A stretch of 39,461 nt of DNA from JAPKEZ01 sp047638975 (GTDB lineage Bacteria > Planctomycetota > UBA1135): NCBI GenBank assembly GCA_047638975.1, contig JBLINB010000012.1:1-39461 (forward strand). Reading direction: 5' to 3'. This document shows, in pieces, positions 16,473 to 25,319 of this stretch. Below the pieces are notes generated by a model. The model was not told the DNA's origin. It did no database searches and was given only the letters and a program-made list of their open reading frames with translations. The position numbers and the translations under genes are program-made. How positions within the stretch are numbered: position 1 is the stretch's first letter; each line of letters starts with the position of its first letter.

Positions 16473-17678
16473 CTACTTAATTACATTATGTTGACGGCCT
16501 ACTTTGATGAAGGCAGCAACGGCTTTTTCGATTTGTTCTGTAGAATGCCCGGCTGAAATCTGCACCCGAATACGCGCTTGGCCGCGGGGGACTACTGGGA
16601 AGCTAAAGCCGATGACGTAAATACCTTCGTTCAACATGTCGGCCGCCATCTCACTAGCCAATTTGGCGTCGCCCAACATTATCGGCACAATCGGATGCAC
16701 GCCTTCTTTGATGTCAAAGCCTGCCGCAGATATCTTATCGCGGAACAACTTGGTGTTTACTTCAAGACGGTCGCGCAACTCGGTGGTGCTGCTTAGACGT
16801 TCGAATACCGCCAAAGATGCTGCCACGATAGGCGGCGCCAAAGAATTAGAAAACAGATACGGACGCGAGCGGTTGCGCAAAATATCAACGACTACTTTAG
16901 AAGCCGAAGTGTATCCGCCAGAAGCTCCGCCGAGGGCTTTGCCTAAAGTTGAAGTAATAATATCGACACGCCCCATCACTCCGCAGTGTTCATGAGTTCC
17001 GCGGCCGTTTTTGCCCATGAAACCGGTTGAGTGCGAATCGTCGACGTGCACTAAGGCACCATACTTGTCGGCCAAATCACATAAGTCTTGAAGGTTGGCA
17101 AGGAAGCCGTCCATCGAGAACACTCCGTCGGTGGAAATGAGGATGCGGCGTGCACCAGCGGCTTGCGCTTCTTGCAGACATCTCTCTAGGTCATGCATGT
17201 CGTTGTTTGCATAACGGAAACGCTGTGCCTTACACAAACGCACCCCATCAATGATCGAAGCGTGGTTTAGTGAATCAGAGATTACCGCGTCTTCGGCAGT
17301 CAGCAACACTTCGAATAATCCGCCGTTAGCATCGAAGCAACTCGAATACAGAATGGTGTCTTCGAAGCCAAGGAAGCTAGATATTTTCGCTTCAAGTTCT
17401 TTATGGATATCTTGGGTGCCGCAGATAAAACGTACCGAAGACATACCAAAACCGCGTTGCTGCAAGCAATCGCTAGCCGCTTTGATGACTTCGGCGTCAT
17501 CAGACAGGCCCAAGTAATTATTAGCGCAAAAATTTAAAACTTGATCGCCGCCTTCTACTTTAATTTTCGAATCTTGCGGTGTAACAATGACGCGCTCGAC
17601 CTTTTCTAAGCCAGCATCTTTGATTTCTTTGATCTCGGCGGCGATGCCATCGAGAAAGGATTGTTTAGAATTAGTCAT
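16473..17678 (-). CDS. kbl: 2-amino-3-ketobutyrate CoA ligase (glycine C-acetyltransferase)
   Basis: A 401-residue PLP enzyme of the alpha-oxoamine synthase family. It splits 2-amino-3-oxobutyrate with CoA to glycine and acetyl-CoA, the second step of threonine degradation. Evidence: LNFCANNYLGLSDD near the N-terminus, DDSHSTGFMGKNGRGT (family signature), the PLP lysine region in STLGKALGGASGGYT, and MLGDAKLASEMA near the end. The gene starts 1 bp after the tdh stop codon, and this direct adjacency supports the specific call over 8-amino-7-oxononanoate synthase or serine palmitoyltransferase. No Shine-Dalgarno is seen, so translation is probably coupled to tdh. Confidence 0.95.
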   Translation of the reverse strand: MTNSKQSFLDGIAAEIKEIKDAGLEKVERVIVTPQDSKIKVEGGDQVLNFCANNYLGLSDDAEVIKAASDCLQQRGFGMSSVRFICGTQDIHKELEAKISSFLGFEDTILYSSCFDANGGLFEVLLTAEDAVISDSLNHASIIDGVRLCKAQRFRYANNDMHDLERCLQEAQAAGARRILISTDGVFSMDGFLANLQDLCDLADKYGALVHVDDSHSTGFMGKNGRGTHEHCGVMGRVDIITSTLGKALGGASGGYTSASKVVVDILRNRSRPYLFSNSLAPPIVAASLAVFERLSSTTELRDRLEVNTKLFRDKISAAGFDIKEGVHPIVPIMLGDAKLASEMAADMLNEGIYVIGFSFPVVPRGQARIRVQISAGHSTEQIEKAVAAFIKVGRQHNVIK

Positions 17679-17679
17679 G

Positions 17680-18753
17680 TTATTGTTGCGGATCTAAAAC
17701 CACTTTTAGCGCCTGACCACTGTCAAGCAATTCTATGCCTTGCGAAAATTCGCTAAGTGGTAGGCGATGAGTCACTACGTGTTCGATATCGAGCCCGCGT
17801 TCGAGCAAGGATAACATTTCAGTCCAGGTGCCGAACATACGCCGTCCGAGAATTCCTTTCCAGGCGATGCCCTTAAAAATAAATTTACGCGAGAAATCGT
17901 TTACTAATAAATCGTTCGTCGATGGGATGCCCAACTGCATCATCTCGCCACCAGGATAAAGTAATTCAAGGCCTACATTGATTGCTGGAGCAGCACCGGA
18001 CATCTCAAGCACGACATCAACGCCACCTTTAGTTTGCTCGGCAATTTGTTCGAGCATAGCAGCACCTTCGGTTACGGGATTGTGCGTATAGATAGGCACT
18101 CTTGAATCAAGCGCCTGCGCCCATTCGCGCGCGCGGTTTAGATTACTATCTTGGACTTCGCAGATAGTTAATGAGGCAGCGCCTTCTAGCTCGACGACAC
18201 TTGCAGCCATTGCACCAATGGCACCATAGCCGCTAAGCAGTACATGCCGCCCGGCAATCGATGTAGCCGACTGCACCGTGTGCACCGCATTACCAAGCGC
18301 ATCAAGCAAAGCACCAATATGTGGTGGTACAAACTCGGGGTTAAGTCGCACTACATTCTGCGCAGGCACGACCACGTATTCAGCGAAACAGCCGTCGCGG
18401 TGCAAGCCAGCAATTTCTGTTTTCTCACAAATATGCTGATTGCCGGCTTGGCAAGCACGACACTTATTACACACAATGTGCATTTCGGCAGAGACGTATT
18501 CATCGAGCTGCCACTCACTAACACCAGCACCGATTTTTTCAATGTGACCACAGAATTCGTGACCAATGATCGTTGGTGGTGAAACCATTGAAGAAATGGA
18601 GTCGTCCCAATGAAAGATGTGACGGTCGGTGCCACAAATTGCAGTATTGAGTACTTTTATACGTACTTCTCCCGCAGCAGGTTCAGGCACAGGCTGATCT
18701 TCGCTGTAACCCACAGCACCCGCTTCAGGGCGCAACATTTGGATGGCTCGCAT
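17680..18753 (-). CDS. tdh: L-threonine 3-dehydrogenase (zinc-dependent)
   Basis: A 357-residue medium-chain dehydrogenase that oxidises threonine to 2-amino-3-oxobutyrate with NAD+. The catalytic zinc site is in NTAICGTDRHIFHWD and GHEFCGHIE. The structural zinc cysteines are in CNKCRACQAGNQHIC, and the nucleotide loop is in LSGYGAIGAMAA. The C-terminal part has FKGIAWKGILGRRMF and TWTEM, typical of threonine dehydrogenase. A TTG at 18771 could extend the protein by six residues, but the ATG at 18753 (MRAIQMLRPEAG) fits family starts better. kbl follows after 1 bp. A promoter-like TTGCAA-18 bp-TAGAAT lies directly upstream, so the operon need not depend on rodA transcription. Confidence 0.94.
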   Translation of the reverse strand: MRAIQMLRPEAGAVGYSEDQPVPEPAAGEVRIKVLNTAICGTDRHIFHWDDSISSMVSPPTIIGHEFCGHIEKIGAGVSEWQLDEYVSAEMHIVCNKCRACQAGNQHICEKTEIAGLHRDGCFAEYVVVPAQNVVRLNPEFVPPHIGALLDALGNAVHTVQSATSIAGRHVLLSGYGAIGAMAASVVELEGAASLTICEVQDSNLNRAREWAQALDSRVPIYTHNPVTEGAAMLEQIAEQTKGGVDVVLEMSGAAPAINVGLELLYPGGEMMQLGIPSTNDLLVNDFSRKFIFKGIAWKGILGRRMFGTWTEMLSLLERGLDIEHVVTHRLPLSEFSQGIELLDSGQALKVVLDPQQ

Positions 18754-18761
18754 AGGCCAAT

Positions 18762-18791
18762 ATTCTAACAATGCGCCGTGTTTTTTTGCAA
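18762..18791 (-). promoter_or_regulatory. Candidate promoter of the tdh-kbl-acetoacetyl-CoA synthetase operon
   Basis: Minus strand TTGCAA (18786-18791), 18 bp, TAGAAT (18762-18767), in the 38-bp gap after rodA. The -10 ends 8 nt before the tdh ATG and no Shine-Dalgarno is present, so the transcript could be leaderless. Confidence 0.5.
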
Positions 18792-19916
18792 TTAACGTGA
18801 CGATAACAGCGGCGCACGATTGCCACCCACACTAAGTGCCACGCCTATCGCCGCCCCGCTTATCATCATCGATGAGCCGCCAAACGAAATCATCGGCAAT
18901 GGCAGGCCTGTCGTTGGCCAGACCCCCAAAGTAACACCGACATTTATCACCATATGGCTTAAAAAATGCACGCCTACGCCGGCTAGAACCAGGCGTGTGA
19001 ACCTACAGCGGTGTCGTGAGGCATAGAACAGCAACAGCAAGCCAAAGAAGGTGTACAAGCACAAAAATGCGGTGGCGCCTACGAATCCGGACTCTTCAGC
19101 GATGACTGGAAACACAAAGTCGTTGTGCCGTTCTGGCAATCTACCTAAGCGATTTTCAGGACCTTGTCCCCAACCGTATCCTTCCCAACCACCACTGCCT
19201 ACAGCCATCTTTGAGTGCCATAAGTGATAGCCCTCATTAGCAATTTCTTCGGGGCTAAAGTCATTTTGATGCCACCAGGTCATCACGCGCTCTTTTTGAT
19301 AATCCTGGATGACTAGCCAAGCCGGTGGAGCAAGGAATAACGGCAGAAACACTAGCCAGCGATATTTCTTCCAAGGCATGCCCGCCATCCAAATCATGGT
19401 CATAAACAATGGCGCGAAGACTAGAGATGTTCCGAGATCTGGCTCGATCAGCACCAAGAATGCTGGTATAAAACATAATGCCGCGGGTTTAAACAGATCA
19501 CCGAAGTGACGTGGACGCGGGCGGTCGGCAAACCACTTGGCTAAAGCCAAAATCATCGCTAGCTTCATGAATTCGGAGGGCTGTATTTTAAAACCCGCAA
19601 ATAAATCAATCCAGCGGCGCGCGTTATTGGTCTCGCGCCCGATCACCATCACTAATAACAGCAACAACACGCATATGATGTATAACAAATAGGTATAGCG
19701 CCGCCACATGCGCGAGCTGATGACGAAACCGGCAACTGCAAAACACACACATGCTACCAGGCGAGTGATATGCCCTGTTGGCATTTGCAAATCGGGCGAC
19801 ACACTCCATTGAAGTTGGAACCCCCAATATAAGATGCCAATGGCAATCGGAATGATTGGCCAGCAACTGCGGCGTAAACGACTGATCAAAGGTCGGCGAA
19901 AAAACTTAGCGAACAT
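18792..19916 (-). CDS. rodA: Rod shape-determining protein RodA (SEDS glycosyltransferase)
   Basis: A 374-residue polytopic membrane protein of the SEDS family, which polymerises lipid II into peptidoglycan strands together with PBP2. Conserved segments: ARRWIDLFAGFKIQPSEFMK, LVLIEPDLGTSLVF, and LPERHNDFVFPVIAEESG, the last holding the catalytic Asp region (PERHTDF in E. coli RodA). PMISFGGSSM near the end is also typical. It overlaps the end of mrdA by 11 bp, so the two partners are translationally linked. It is the last gene of the mreB-mreC-mreD-mrdA-rodA operon. Confidence 0.96.
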   Translation of the reverse strand: MFAKFFRRPLISRLRRSCWPIIPIAIGILYWGFQLQWSVSPDLQMPTGHITRLVACVCFAVAGFVISSRMWRRYTYLLYIICVLLLLLVMVIGRETNNARRWIDLFAGFKIQPSEFMKLAMILALAKWFADRPRPRHFGDLFKPAALCFIPAFLVLIEPDLGTSLVFAPLFMTMIWMAGMPWKKYRWLVFLPLFLAPPAWLVIQDYQKERVMTWWHQNDFSPEEIANEGYHLWHSKMAVGSGGWEGYGWGQGPENRLGRLPERHNDFVFPVIAEESGFVGATAFLCLYTFFGLLLLFYASRHRCRFTRLVLAGVGVHFLSHMVINVGVTLGVWPTTGLPLPMISFGGSSMMISGAAIGVALSVGGNRAPLLSSR

Positions 19917-22485
19917 TTGATTGTACTACTACGAGTTCTGGAGCTATTTGCGGCAGCGCCTGTTCGAGAAATTCTTTGAGTATAAAACTAGCAATCTGCC
20001 CACCATGCAGGCCGGTGTTTTCGCACATGATTGCAAAAGAATAATGCGGGTCATCCGCTGGAAAATATCCGGTAAACCACGCATGGGTCGGCTGCATGAT
20101 TCCGCCCTTCGCTACTTGTGAAGTGCCTGTTTTAGCGACTATCTGCCACTTTGCAGGGAATTCAGTCTTATATGCAGTGCCACCAAACTCGTAACTAACC
20201 GCACTTAGGGCCTCGACGATTAGCTGTTGAGAGCTGCTGTTCAAGGCCGGTACTGCAGTCTCGGAGATTGCTGGAGATGCTCCGGCGCCCTCAAGCACAA
20301 TACTGGCGCTTGGCAAAGACGAAGTTGCCAGCCATCCATATAAACGCGCCATTTGTAGCGGGCTCGCTTGCACGCCAACTTGGCCAACAGATGTGCGCAT
20401 TAAACGAAACATATTATTCTGCATCTTTTCTAGGTCTTCGAGGTGATTTGCTCCCTTTTCGAGGGCCGGCACTTCAAAGCCGGTGTTTTCTCCGAAACCG
20501 AGTATCGATGCTAAATCATGAATAGGCTCTGCTCCTAAATCGCGCGCCAATTTATAAAAATATATATTACATGATTTCTTTAAAGCATCACGCATCGTTA
20601 TTTCTTGATGTCCATAAGTAGAATCGCAGTTCAGTAGCTGACTACCACTCTTCACCTGAAACGTGCCTTCGCAATGATAAGTCCTATTCCATAATGAACG
20701 GTCATGCATCAATGCCGCGGCTGCCACCAGTGGCTTAAAAGTAGACCCCGGATAAGGCGTTTCTCGCGGCCAATAATTGCCAGCCAACGCACGATGCCGC
20801 AGTGGTGAAGCATCTCTTATCATATCCAATTCTCGATAACTTTTCCGTAATTGTTCGCGAGTCAGCGGCGGAGTTGTTGCCAACATCGGAACCCCATGCT
20901 TCTTTAGATTGATTAGCGCAAAGCCAACTTTAGGCTGCAACGGGTCAAACTCTGGCGACAAATCTACGTTCGAAAACTTTTGGCGCATGCGTTGTGGCGT
21001 TTCGACATAGACCGTTACGATAGCCTGCTCGGCTAAATGGATGAGCGCTGCGTCAAGCGACAGCATCACATCAGCACCATCCTGTGGTACGGAATACAGT
21101 AACTCGAGTGGCGCCTGCCCTAACTCGCCACCTTCGAGCACCTGCAAATATCCACGCACGCCGCGCAGAACTTCCTCAAAAGAATGCTCTATACCACTAA
21201 TACCATGCGTTTCATCTGGACGTAACGCAGCACTCCAGAGGCTATGACGCAAGCGGCGATACTCTGCTTCATCTGCGGCATTGCGATAAAACATTTTGCG
21301 CAACACGCTAAAGCTATCATTCAACGCGCGATACTTTTCCAAGTCGTCTTCTAGCGGAGAACGCACCATACCAACGATGAGTGGATTTAGAGCAACAGGG
21401 AATTCGCGGCGGGAATTCTTTTGCAGATACAAACCCGGATAGTCTTCTCCTTGCTGCGCTAATAAATCTACCAAATCATAAGTGATCTCTTTTGAGAATC
21501 TAATCACTCGCTGCTGGTGCACTCGCAGTTGCTGGTCGCGCCAAATACCCGAAGTATCTTTGGGCGCAACTAAATTCAGTTGCTTCCATAAAGTATCCAA
21601 CAACTCTACTTGCTGTGACAATTCGCGATCACGCAAATAATCACTGGCATTATCGTCAGCAACAGGGCTCAACATCGCCGCTAGATATTCAGCACGGCCA
21701 TCGAGTTTCCAGTGTTGATGCAATAGATGTGCAACACTAAGCCGTGACTGCGTATCACGCAAACGCTTACGCAATTCACTTGGACTGAGGTCTAATGCGC
21801 GTGCGGCAGCATCTTGTAATGCGTTCTGCAAGATCATTAACTGCAACTGCTGACGGCGCTGTTCAATCTTTAGCAACAACTGCTGGTGCCATGAAACACC
21901 GAGCATCGCTTCAATTGCGGTAATGCGTACTTCAAAAAAACCTAGCTGCTGTTTGAAAGACTGCAGAGCCTGTGGAAAATACTCGCCGAGGCTCAAACCA
22001 CTGTCATCGAACCATTGCCGATATTCCTCGAGCTGTTCGTCATTATCCAGATCAAAAATTGCACGTAAATAATAATTAAGGTCACTGCGATTGCGGTCAC
22101 CCATCTCGCGCAGCTGCTGTGGATATAGCTGTAATAATTGCTGCGCCCAATGAGAGGCATCTTGCATACAGCTATCTACGCCCGGTGGATCAACGTCGAG
22201 CAAAACTAATGCGGCATGAATTTGCCCTGCCGGATGATAACGTCGAAAAGGACGGTAACGAAAATACAAATCATATACCGGGTTGTCTTCGGCCAAGACC
22301 GAACCGTCAACAGAAGTGATGCGTCCACGTTTAAACGGAATCGTGTCTTTGTCTAATCGCGAACTACGTGCTCGAAGCTGCCAGTCTTCAGCTTCGACAA
22401 TCTGTAGTTGAAATAACCGCGCCACCATGACCAGCAATAGTACTGCGAAACCGATTGCTATTTGAATAAGGCGTTTATTATTCAC
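19906..22485 (-). CDS. mrdA: Penicillin-binding protein 2 with a large helical insertion
   Basis: A peptidoglycan transpeptidase of 859 residues, far longer than E. coli PBP2 (633). Order: membrane anchor (about 5-25), RGRITSVDGSVLAED (pedestal entry), a Gln/Leu/Arg-rich helical region (about 88-355), FPVALNPLIVGMV, then GISGIEHSFEEVLRG and the transpeptidase domain. Catalytic motifs are intact: SxxK at 581-584 (GSTFKP), SxN at 638-640 (SCN) and KTG at 785-787. E. coli PBP2 has its serine at 330, so about 250 residues have been added ahead of the active site. The start is GTG, with a strong GGAGG six nt upstream, and its GTGA overlaps the mreD stop. RodA, its partner, follows. Extra helices could bind MreC/MreD or lineage-specific elongation proteins. 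Confidence 0.94.
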   Translation of the reverse strand: MNNKRLIQIAIGFAVLLLVMVARLFQLQIVEAEDWQLRARSSRLDKDTIPFKRGRITSVDGSVLAEDNPVYDLYFRYRPFRRYHPAGQIHAALVLLDVDPPGVDSCMQDASHWAQQLLQLYPQQLREMGDRNRSDLNYYLRAIFDLDNDEQLEEYRQWFDDSGLSLGEYFPQALQSFKQQLGFFEVRITAIEAMLGVSWHQQLLLKIEQRRQQLQLMILQNALQDAAARALDLSPSELRKRLRDTQSRLSVAHLLHQHWKLDGRAEYLAAMLSPVADDNASDYLRDRELSQQVELLDTLWKQLNLVAPKDTSGIWRDQQLRVHQQRVIRFSKEITYDLVDLLAQQGEDYPGLYLQKNSRREFPVALNPLIVGMVRSPLEDDLEKYRALNDSFSVLRKMFYRNAADEAEYRRLRHSLWSAALRPDETHGISGIEHSFEEVLRGVRGYLQVLEGGELGQAPLELLYSVPQDGADVMLSLDAALIHLAEQAIVTVYVETPQRMRQKFSNVDLSPEFDPLQPKVGFALINLKKHGVPMLATTPPLTREQLRKSYRELDMIRDASPLRHRALAGNYWPRETPYPGSTFKPLVAAAALMHDRSLWNRTYHCEGTFQVKSGSQLLNCDSTYGHQEITMRDALKKSCNIYFYKLARDLGAEPIHDLASILGFGENTGFEVPALEKGANHLEDLEKMQNNMFRLMRTSVGQVGVQASPLQMARLYGWLATSSLPSASIVLEGAGASPAISETAVPALNSSSQQLIVEALSAVSYEFGGTAYKTEFPAKWQIVAKTGTSQVAKGGIMQPTHAWFTGYFPADDPHYSFAIMCENTGLHGGQIASFILKEFLEQALPQIAPELVVVQSNVR

Positions 22486-22964
22486 CGCTTACCTCCAAAT
22501 AGTAATCCACCAGAGCGGCGTTTAACAACGGCCACCACTAACCCCGTTAAGGCGACGCGCCACAACCATACCGAATAATTAACAGCTATATCGCTATTAT
22601 CTGCGACCTTTAAGTCGATGATCATCATTGGTAATGCTGCAATCGAAGCCGTAAAAAAGCGGTAGATAAACAGGGAGTCTGAAAGGCGGCGCGTGAGTTG
22701 TTGACGCAACAATAAACCAGAAACAAGTGCCGCGCAACTGGCGATAGGCGAGCACAAGCTCACCGATGAACGCAATAACGCCAGGCAGCAAGCCATGATA
22801 ATAGGATTACGCGCCGAGTGTGGGAATGGTGTAGGCACGGCTACTAGCAAGGTTAATAGCCAAACATCTGGCAAATAAAAGCCTATCGTTGTTTGCCGTA
22901 GCCACGGAAAAACAATAGTGAAAACTAATGACAGAGCTAACCATATACGGAGCCGCACTTTCAT
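22482..22964 (-). CDS. mreD: Rod shape-determining protein MreD
   Basis: A 160-residue inner-membrane protein with about five hydrophobic helices, the usual MreD length and type (MKVRLRIWLALSLVFTIVFP at the N-terminus). MreD is poorly conserved; the call rests on membrane topology and on its place between mreC (ATGA overlap at 22961-22964) and mrdA (GTGA overlap). It is a membrane component of the elongasome and is thought to balance MreC in regulating PBP2-RodA. Confidence 0.8.
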   Translation of the reverse strand: MKVRLRIWLALSLVFTIVFPWLRQTTIGFYLPDVWLLTLLVAVPTPFPHSARNPIIMACCLALLRSSVSLCSPIASCAALVSGLLLRQQLTRRLSDSLFIYRFFTASIAALPMMIIDLKVADNSDIAVNYSVWLWRVALTGLVVAVVKRRSGGLLFGGKR

Positions 22965-24142
22965 TTGTTTGAAAAAATCAGAGATTGTGGAGCGAGCCAG
23001 ACTTCGAGACTAGCGGATGGCACGAACCTATTGGCTTGCGACTCTCCGAGCAGCATACCTCGCGGGACTCCTTCGCCGCCCCGTGTATATAGGATGGGAT
23101 TGCTAGCATCATTTTCAGGACTATGCAAACGCACAGCACCATCTACCAGCGACACCGACTTTTCGATCCATGCAGAAGGCTGCTGGAGGTACGCCCATCC
23201 CCAGTTACCGCGCCAAGCAACTACCTTTCCGCAAACTAAGGAATGGTCGCTTAAGACTGCCGGTTGAAAATCAGCACTTGAAGTTACGGCGCACATCCGT
23301 CCTCCGAAAACAGCGTCGCCAAGTAAAACTCGCTGCGCACTGGCTTGAAAGATAAGTGGTTCAGAAACGATGCTATCACCGACTGCACTCGCTGCTACAT
23401 AGACTCGCCCTTCTGCCGATGCAGGAATAGGATGATCGACCACAAAAGTATAATCGCCACGTGCCGAGCTACCTTCAGTTGCACTCTGCCCTAACTTCAA
23501 TCCGGCATTAGCAAGTTCGGCGGTATCGAGTGGTCGCGGACGCCACCATAAATTCGATTCAGCAGTGACACTCTTTTCATTTTCTATCCAATTAATGACT
23601 GCTGCTCCTGATAAGCCGCGACCGAAACAAACGGCACGCGTGCTTACGCCTTCGGACTGTAGAGTAATACCGGTACGCTGACCGGCACGATTAAACAAAT
23701 CGACATACGCGATGTCTTCATTAACCTCGGCTATGCGTCCTAAAAAACTATCGGCAAAGGCAACGACTTGCCCAGGGCTGAGGTGAAAATCATTGCCTGC
23801 ACCAAGCTTCATTTGGCCACTCTGCGTGTCGATATCAAGCACCGGCACTTCTAGCCAAACTACTCCGGGGACATCACGTGGGTGTCCGAACTTTCGCTCG
23901 GCAGCAATCAGCGGAGAGCTGTGTTCGCTAGTAGTCTCGCTGCCTGCAGGCAGCCGCTGAAACAATGCCGACCATGTTCCGGCAAGGCGCGTGACCGGCT
24001 GCATTAACGGCCCACACACTGCATTTACAGCGCTATCGATTAACGGTAACGGAAAGTAAGCCTGCGCGCACAGCAACACAACAGCGAAGACCGTTAGCAG
24101 CTTCTTCCGATTGCGCTCAGCACCCGGAAGCAGGAAAAACAC
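22961..24142 (-). CDS. mreC: Rod shape-determining protein MreC (diverged)
   Basis: A 393-residue bitopic protein: short cytoplasmic start with basic residues (ERNRKKLL), one transmembrane helix (about 14-32), a periplasmic region, and a long beta-rich segment with SPGQVVAFADSFLGRIAEV and, later, VCGKVVAWRGNWGWAYLQQ. The first resembles the MreC core pattern 'Gv..g..Vv...GlvGrV'. The match is weak, so the name depends strongly on position between mreB and mreD. MreC links MreB to PBP2 in the periplasm. The gene starts with GTG and shares one base with the mreB stop (TAGTG). The periplasmic part is longer and more acidic than usual. Confidence 0.78.
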   Translation of the reverse strand: MFFLLPGAERNRKKLLTVFAVVLLCAQAYFPLPLIDSAVNAVCGPLMQPVTRLAGTWSALFQRLPAGSETTSEHSSPLIAAERKFGHPRDVPGVVWLEVPVLDIDTQSGQMKLGAGNDFHLSPGQVVAFADSFLGRIAEVNEDIAYVDLFNRAGQRTGITLQSEGVSTRAVCFGRGLSGAAVINWIENEKSVTAESNLWWRPRPLDTAELANAGLKLGQSATEGSSARGDYTFVVDHPIPASAEGRVYVAASAVGDSIVSEPLIFQASAQRVLLGDAVFGGRMCAVTSSADFQPAVLSDHSLVCGKVVAWRGNWGWAYLQQPSAWIEKSVSLVDGAVRLHSPENDASNPILYTRGGEGVPRGMLLGESQANRFVPSASLEVWLAPQSLIFSNK

Positions 24143-25197
24143 TAATGTAAATCCTCTCCGTCAGACAAGAATGAAGCGTAAAGATCGAGGTCTTCGAGGA
24201 ATTTAGCCGTACCACGCGCCACGGCAGTGAGTGGCTCGTCGTCGATGCAACACGGCAAGCCAGTCGCTTTTGCAATGTAACTCGCTAAGCCGGGTAAAAG
24301 AGCGCCACCGCCAACAACTGTAATACCCTGTTCGAGTAAGTCGGAGCCAATCTCGGGCGGTGCTAATTCTAGACAATCAAGAATCGCACGCATGATACCT
24401 TTTAGTGACGGCTCGATTGCCAAACGAATATCTTCGGAATTCATCACCGCTTTACGTGGCATTAAATTGAGAGTATCACGGCCAGCGATTTCAAGAGTCT
24501 TTTCTTCACCCTCGGCAGTCGCTGAACCAATCGTCTTCTTAAGCATTTCAGCTGTAAGCGGACCAATCAGCAAATTATGATTTTTTCGGATGTAATCAAT
24601 AATCGCATTATCTAAATTATCACCGGCAATTTTAACGGACTTAACAGCAACCGGACCACCTAGTGCCAAAATTGCAACCTCGGTAGTACCGCCACCAATG
24701 TCGACGATCATCGAACCCTGTGCTTCAGTGACTGGCATGCCGACCCCTAGTGCACCAGCCATAGGTTCATCGACTAAATAAACTTTACGTGCGCCAGCGC
24801 GCTCGGCAGAGTTAATAACTGCACGACGTTCTACAGTAGTAATACCTGATGGTACTGAAATAACGACTCGCGGATTCATCAGAGAATTACCATCGTGAGC
24901 CTTACGCAAGAAGTAACGTAATAGTTTTTCGGTTATTTCGAAGTCTGCGATTACTCCGCCCTTCAGTGGACGTACTGCTTCGATGTTAGTTGGCGTCTTG
25001 CCCAACATACGGTAGGCTTCATCGCCGACACCGTTACCATCGAGGATCACTTCGTTAGTTCCCTTATAGACAGCCACCACTGATGGCTCACTTAGCAAGA
25101 TGCCATGCTCGCGCGAGGCGACCAAAGTATTAGCTGTGCCTAGGTCGATACCTAGGTCTTCGCCAAGCGAGATTCTGTTTTTAAGCCACTTAAACAT
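24142..25197 (-). CDS. mreB: Rod shape-determining actin homologue MreB
   Basis: A 351-residue cytoplasmic ATPase that forms membrane-bound filaments directing lateral wall synthesis. Signature segments: GIDLGTANTLVASREHGILL (phosphate 1), RPLKGGVIADFE, VVISVPSGITTVERRAV, YLVDEPMAGALGVGMPV, MIVDIGGGTTEVAIL (phosphate 2) and TVVGGGALLPGLASYIAKAT (adenosine site). The N-terminal MFKWLKNRI may be an amphipathic membrane-binding helix. It is the first gene of the operon with a good upstream promoter, but no Shine-Dalgarno. Members of Planctomycetota are often reported to lack this set, so a full operon is useful for placing the organism. Confidence 0.98.
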   Translation of the reverse strand: MFKWLKNRISLGEDLGIDLGTANTLVASREHGILLSEPSVVAVYKGTNEVILDGNGVGDEAYRMLGKTPTNIEAVRPLKGGVIADFEITEKLLRYFLRKAHDGNSLMNPRVVISVPSGITTVERRAVINSAERAGARKVYLVDEPMAGALGVGMPVTEAQGSMIVDIGGGTTEVAILALGGPVAVKSVKIAGDNLDNAIIDYIRKNHNLLIGPLTAEMLKKTIGSATAEGEEKTLEIAGRDTLNLMPRKAVMNSEDIRLAIEPSLKGIMRAILDCLELAPPEIGSDLLEQGITVVGGGALLPGLASYIAKATGLPCCIDDEPLTAVARGTAKFLEDLDLYASFLSDGEDLH

Positions 25198-25231
25198 TTT
25201 GTTGCAGGTTAATAGTCAAATAACCAAAGTA

Positions 25232-25259
25232 AGTATATACATATCGAAGTGATTGTTAA
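25232..25259 (-). promoter_or_regulatory. Promoter of the mreBCD-mrdA-rodA operon
   Basis: Minus strand TTAACA (25254-25259), 16 bp, TATACT (25232-25237): each hexamer matches five of six sigma-70 consensus bases. The expected start is near 25225, about 27 nt ahead of the mreB ATG. It lies directly after the terminator of the upstream genes. Confidence 0.7.
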
Positions 25260-25263
25260 AGAC

Positions 25264-25304
25264 AAAAAAAGAACAGGCTGCCCCATATTAATGGGGCAGC
25301 CTGT
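25264..25304 (-). terminator. Rho-independent terminator after the small membrane protein gene
   Basis: Perfect 12-bp stem: ACAGGCTGCCCC (25273-25284) and GGGGCAGCCTGT (25293-25304), loop 8 nt. On the minus strand it is followed by TC and seven T residues. It lies 15 bp after the stop codon at 25320 and separates the moeA-lnt-coiled-coil unit from mreB. Confidence 0.92.
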
Positions 25305-25319
25305 ATTACTGGGAATCCA

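Noticed and set aside
25264..25304. A riboswitch or leader element before mreB
   Set aside because: The stem lies upstream of the likely mreB promoter and is followed by a T-run in the direction of the preceding gene, so it is that gene's terminator.
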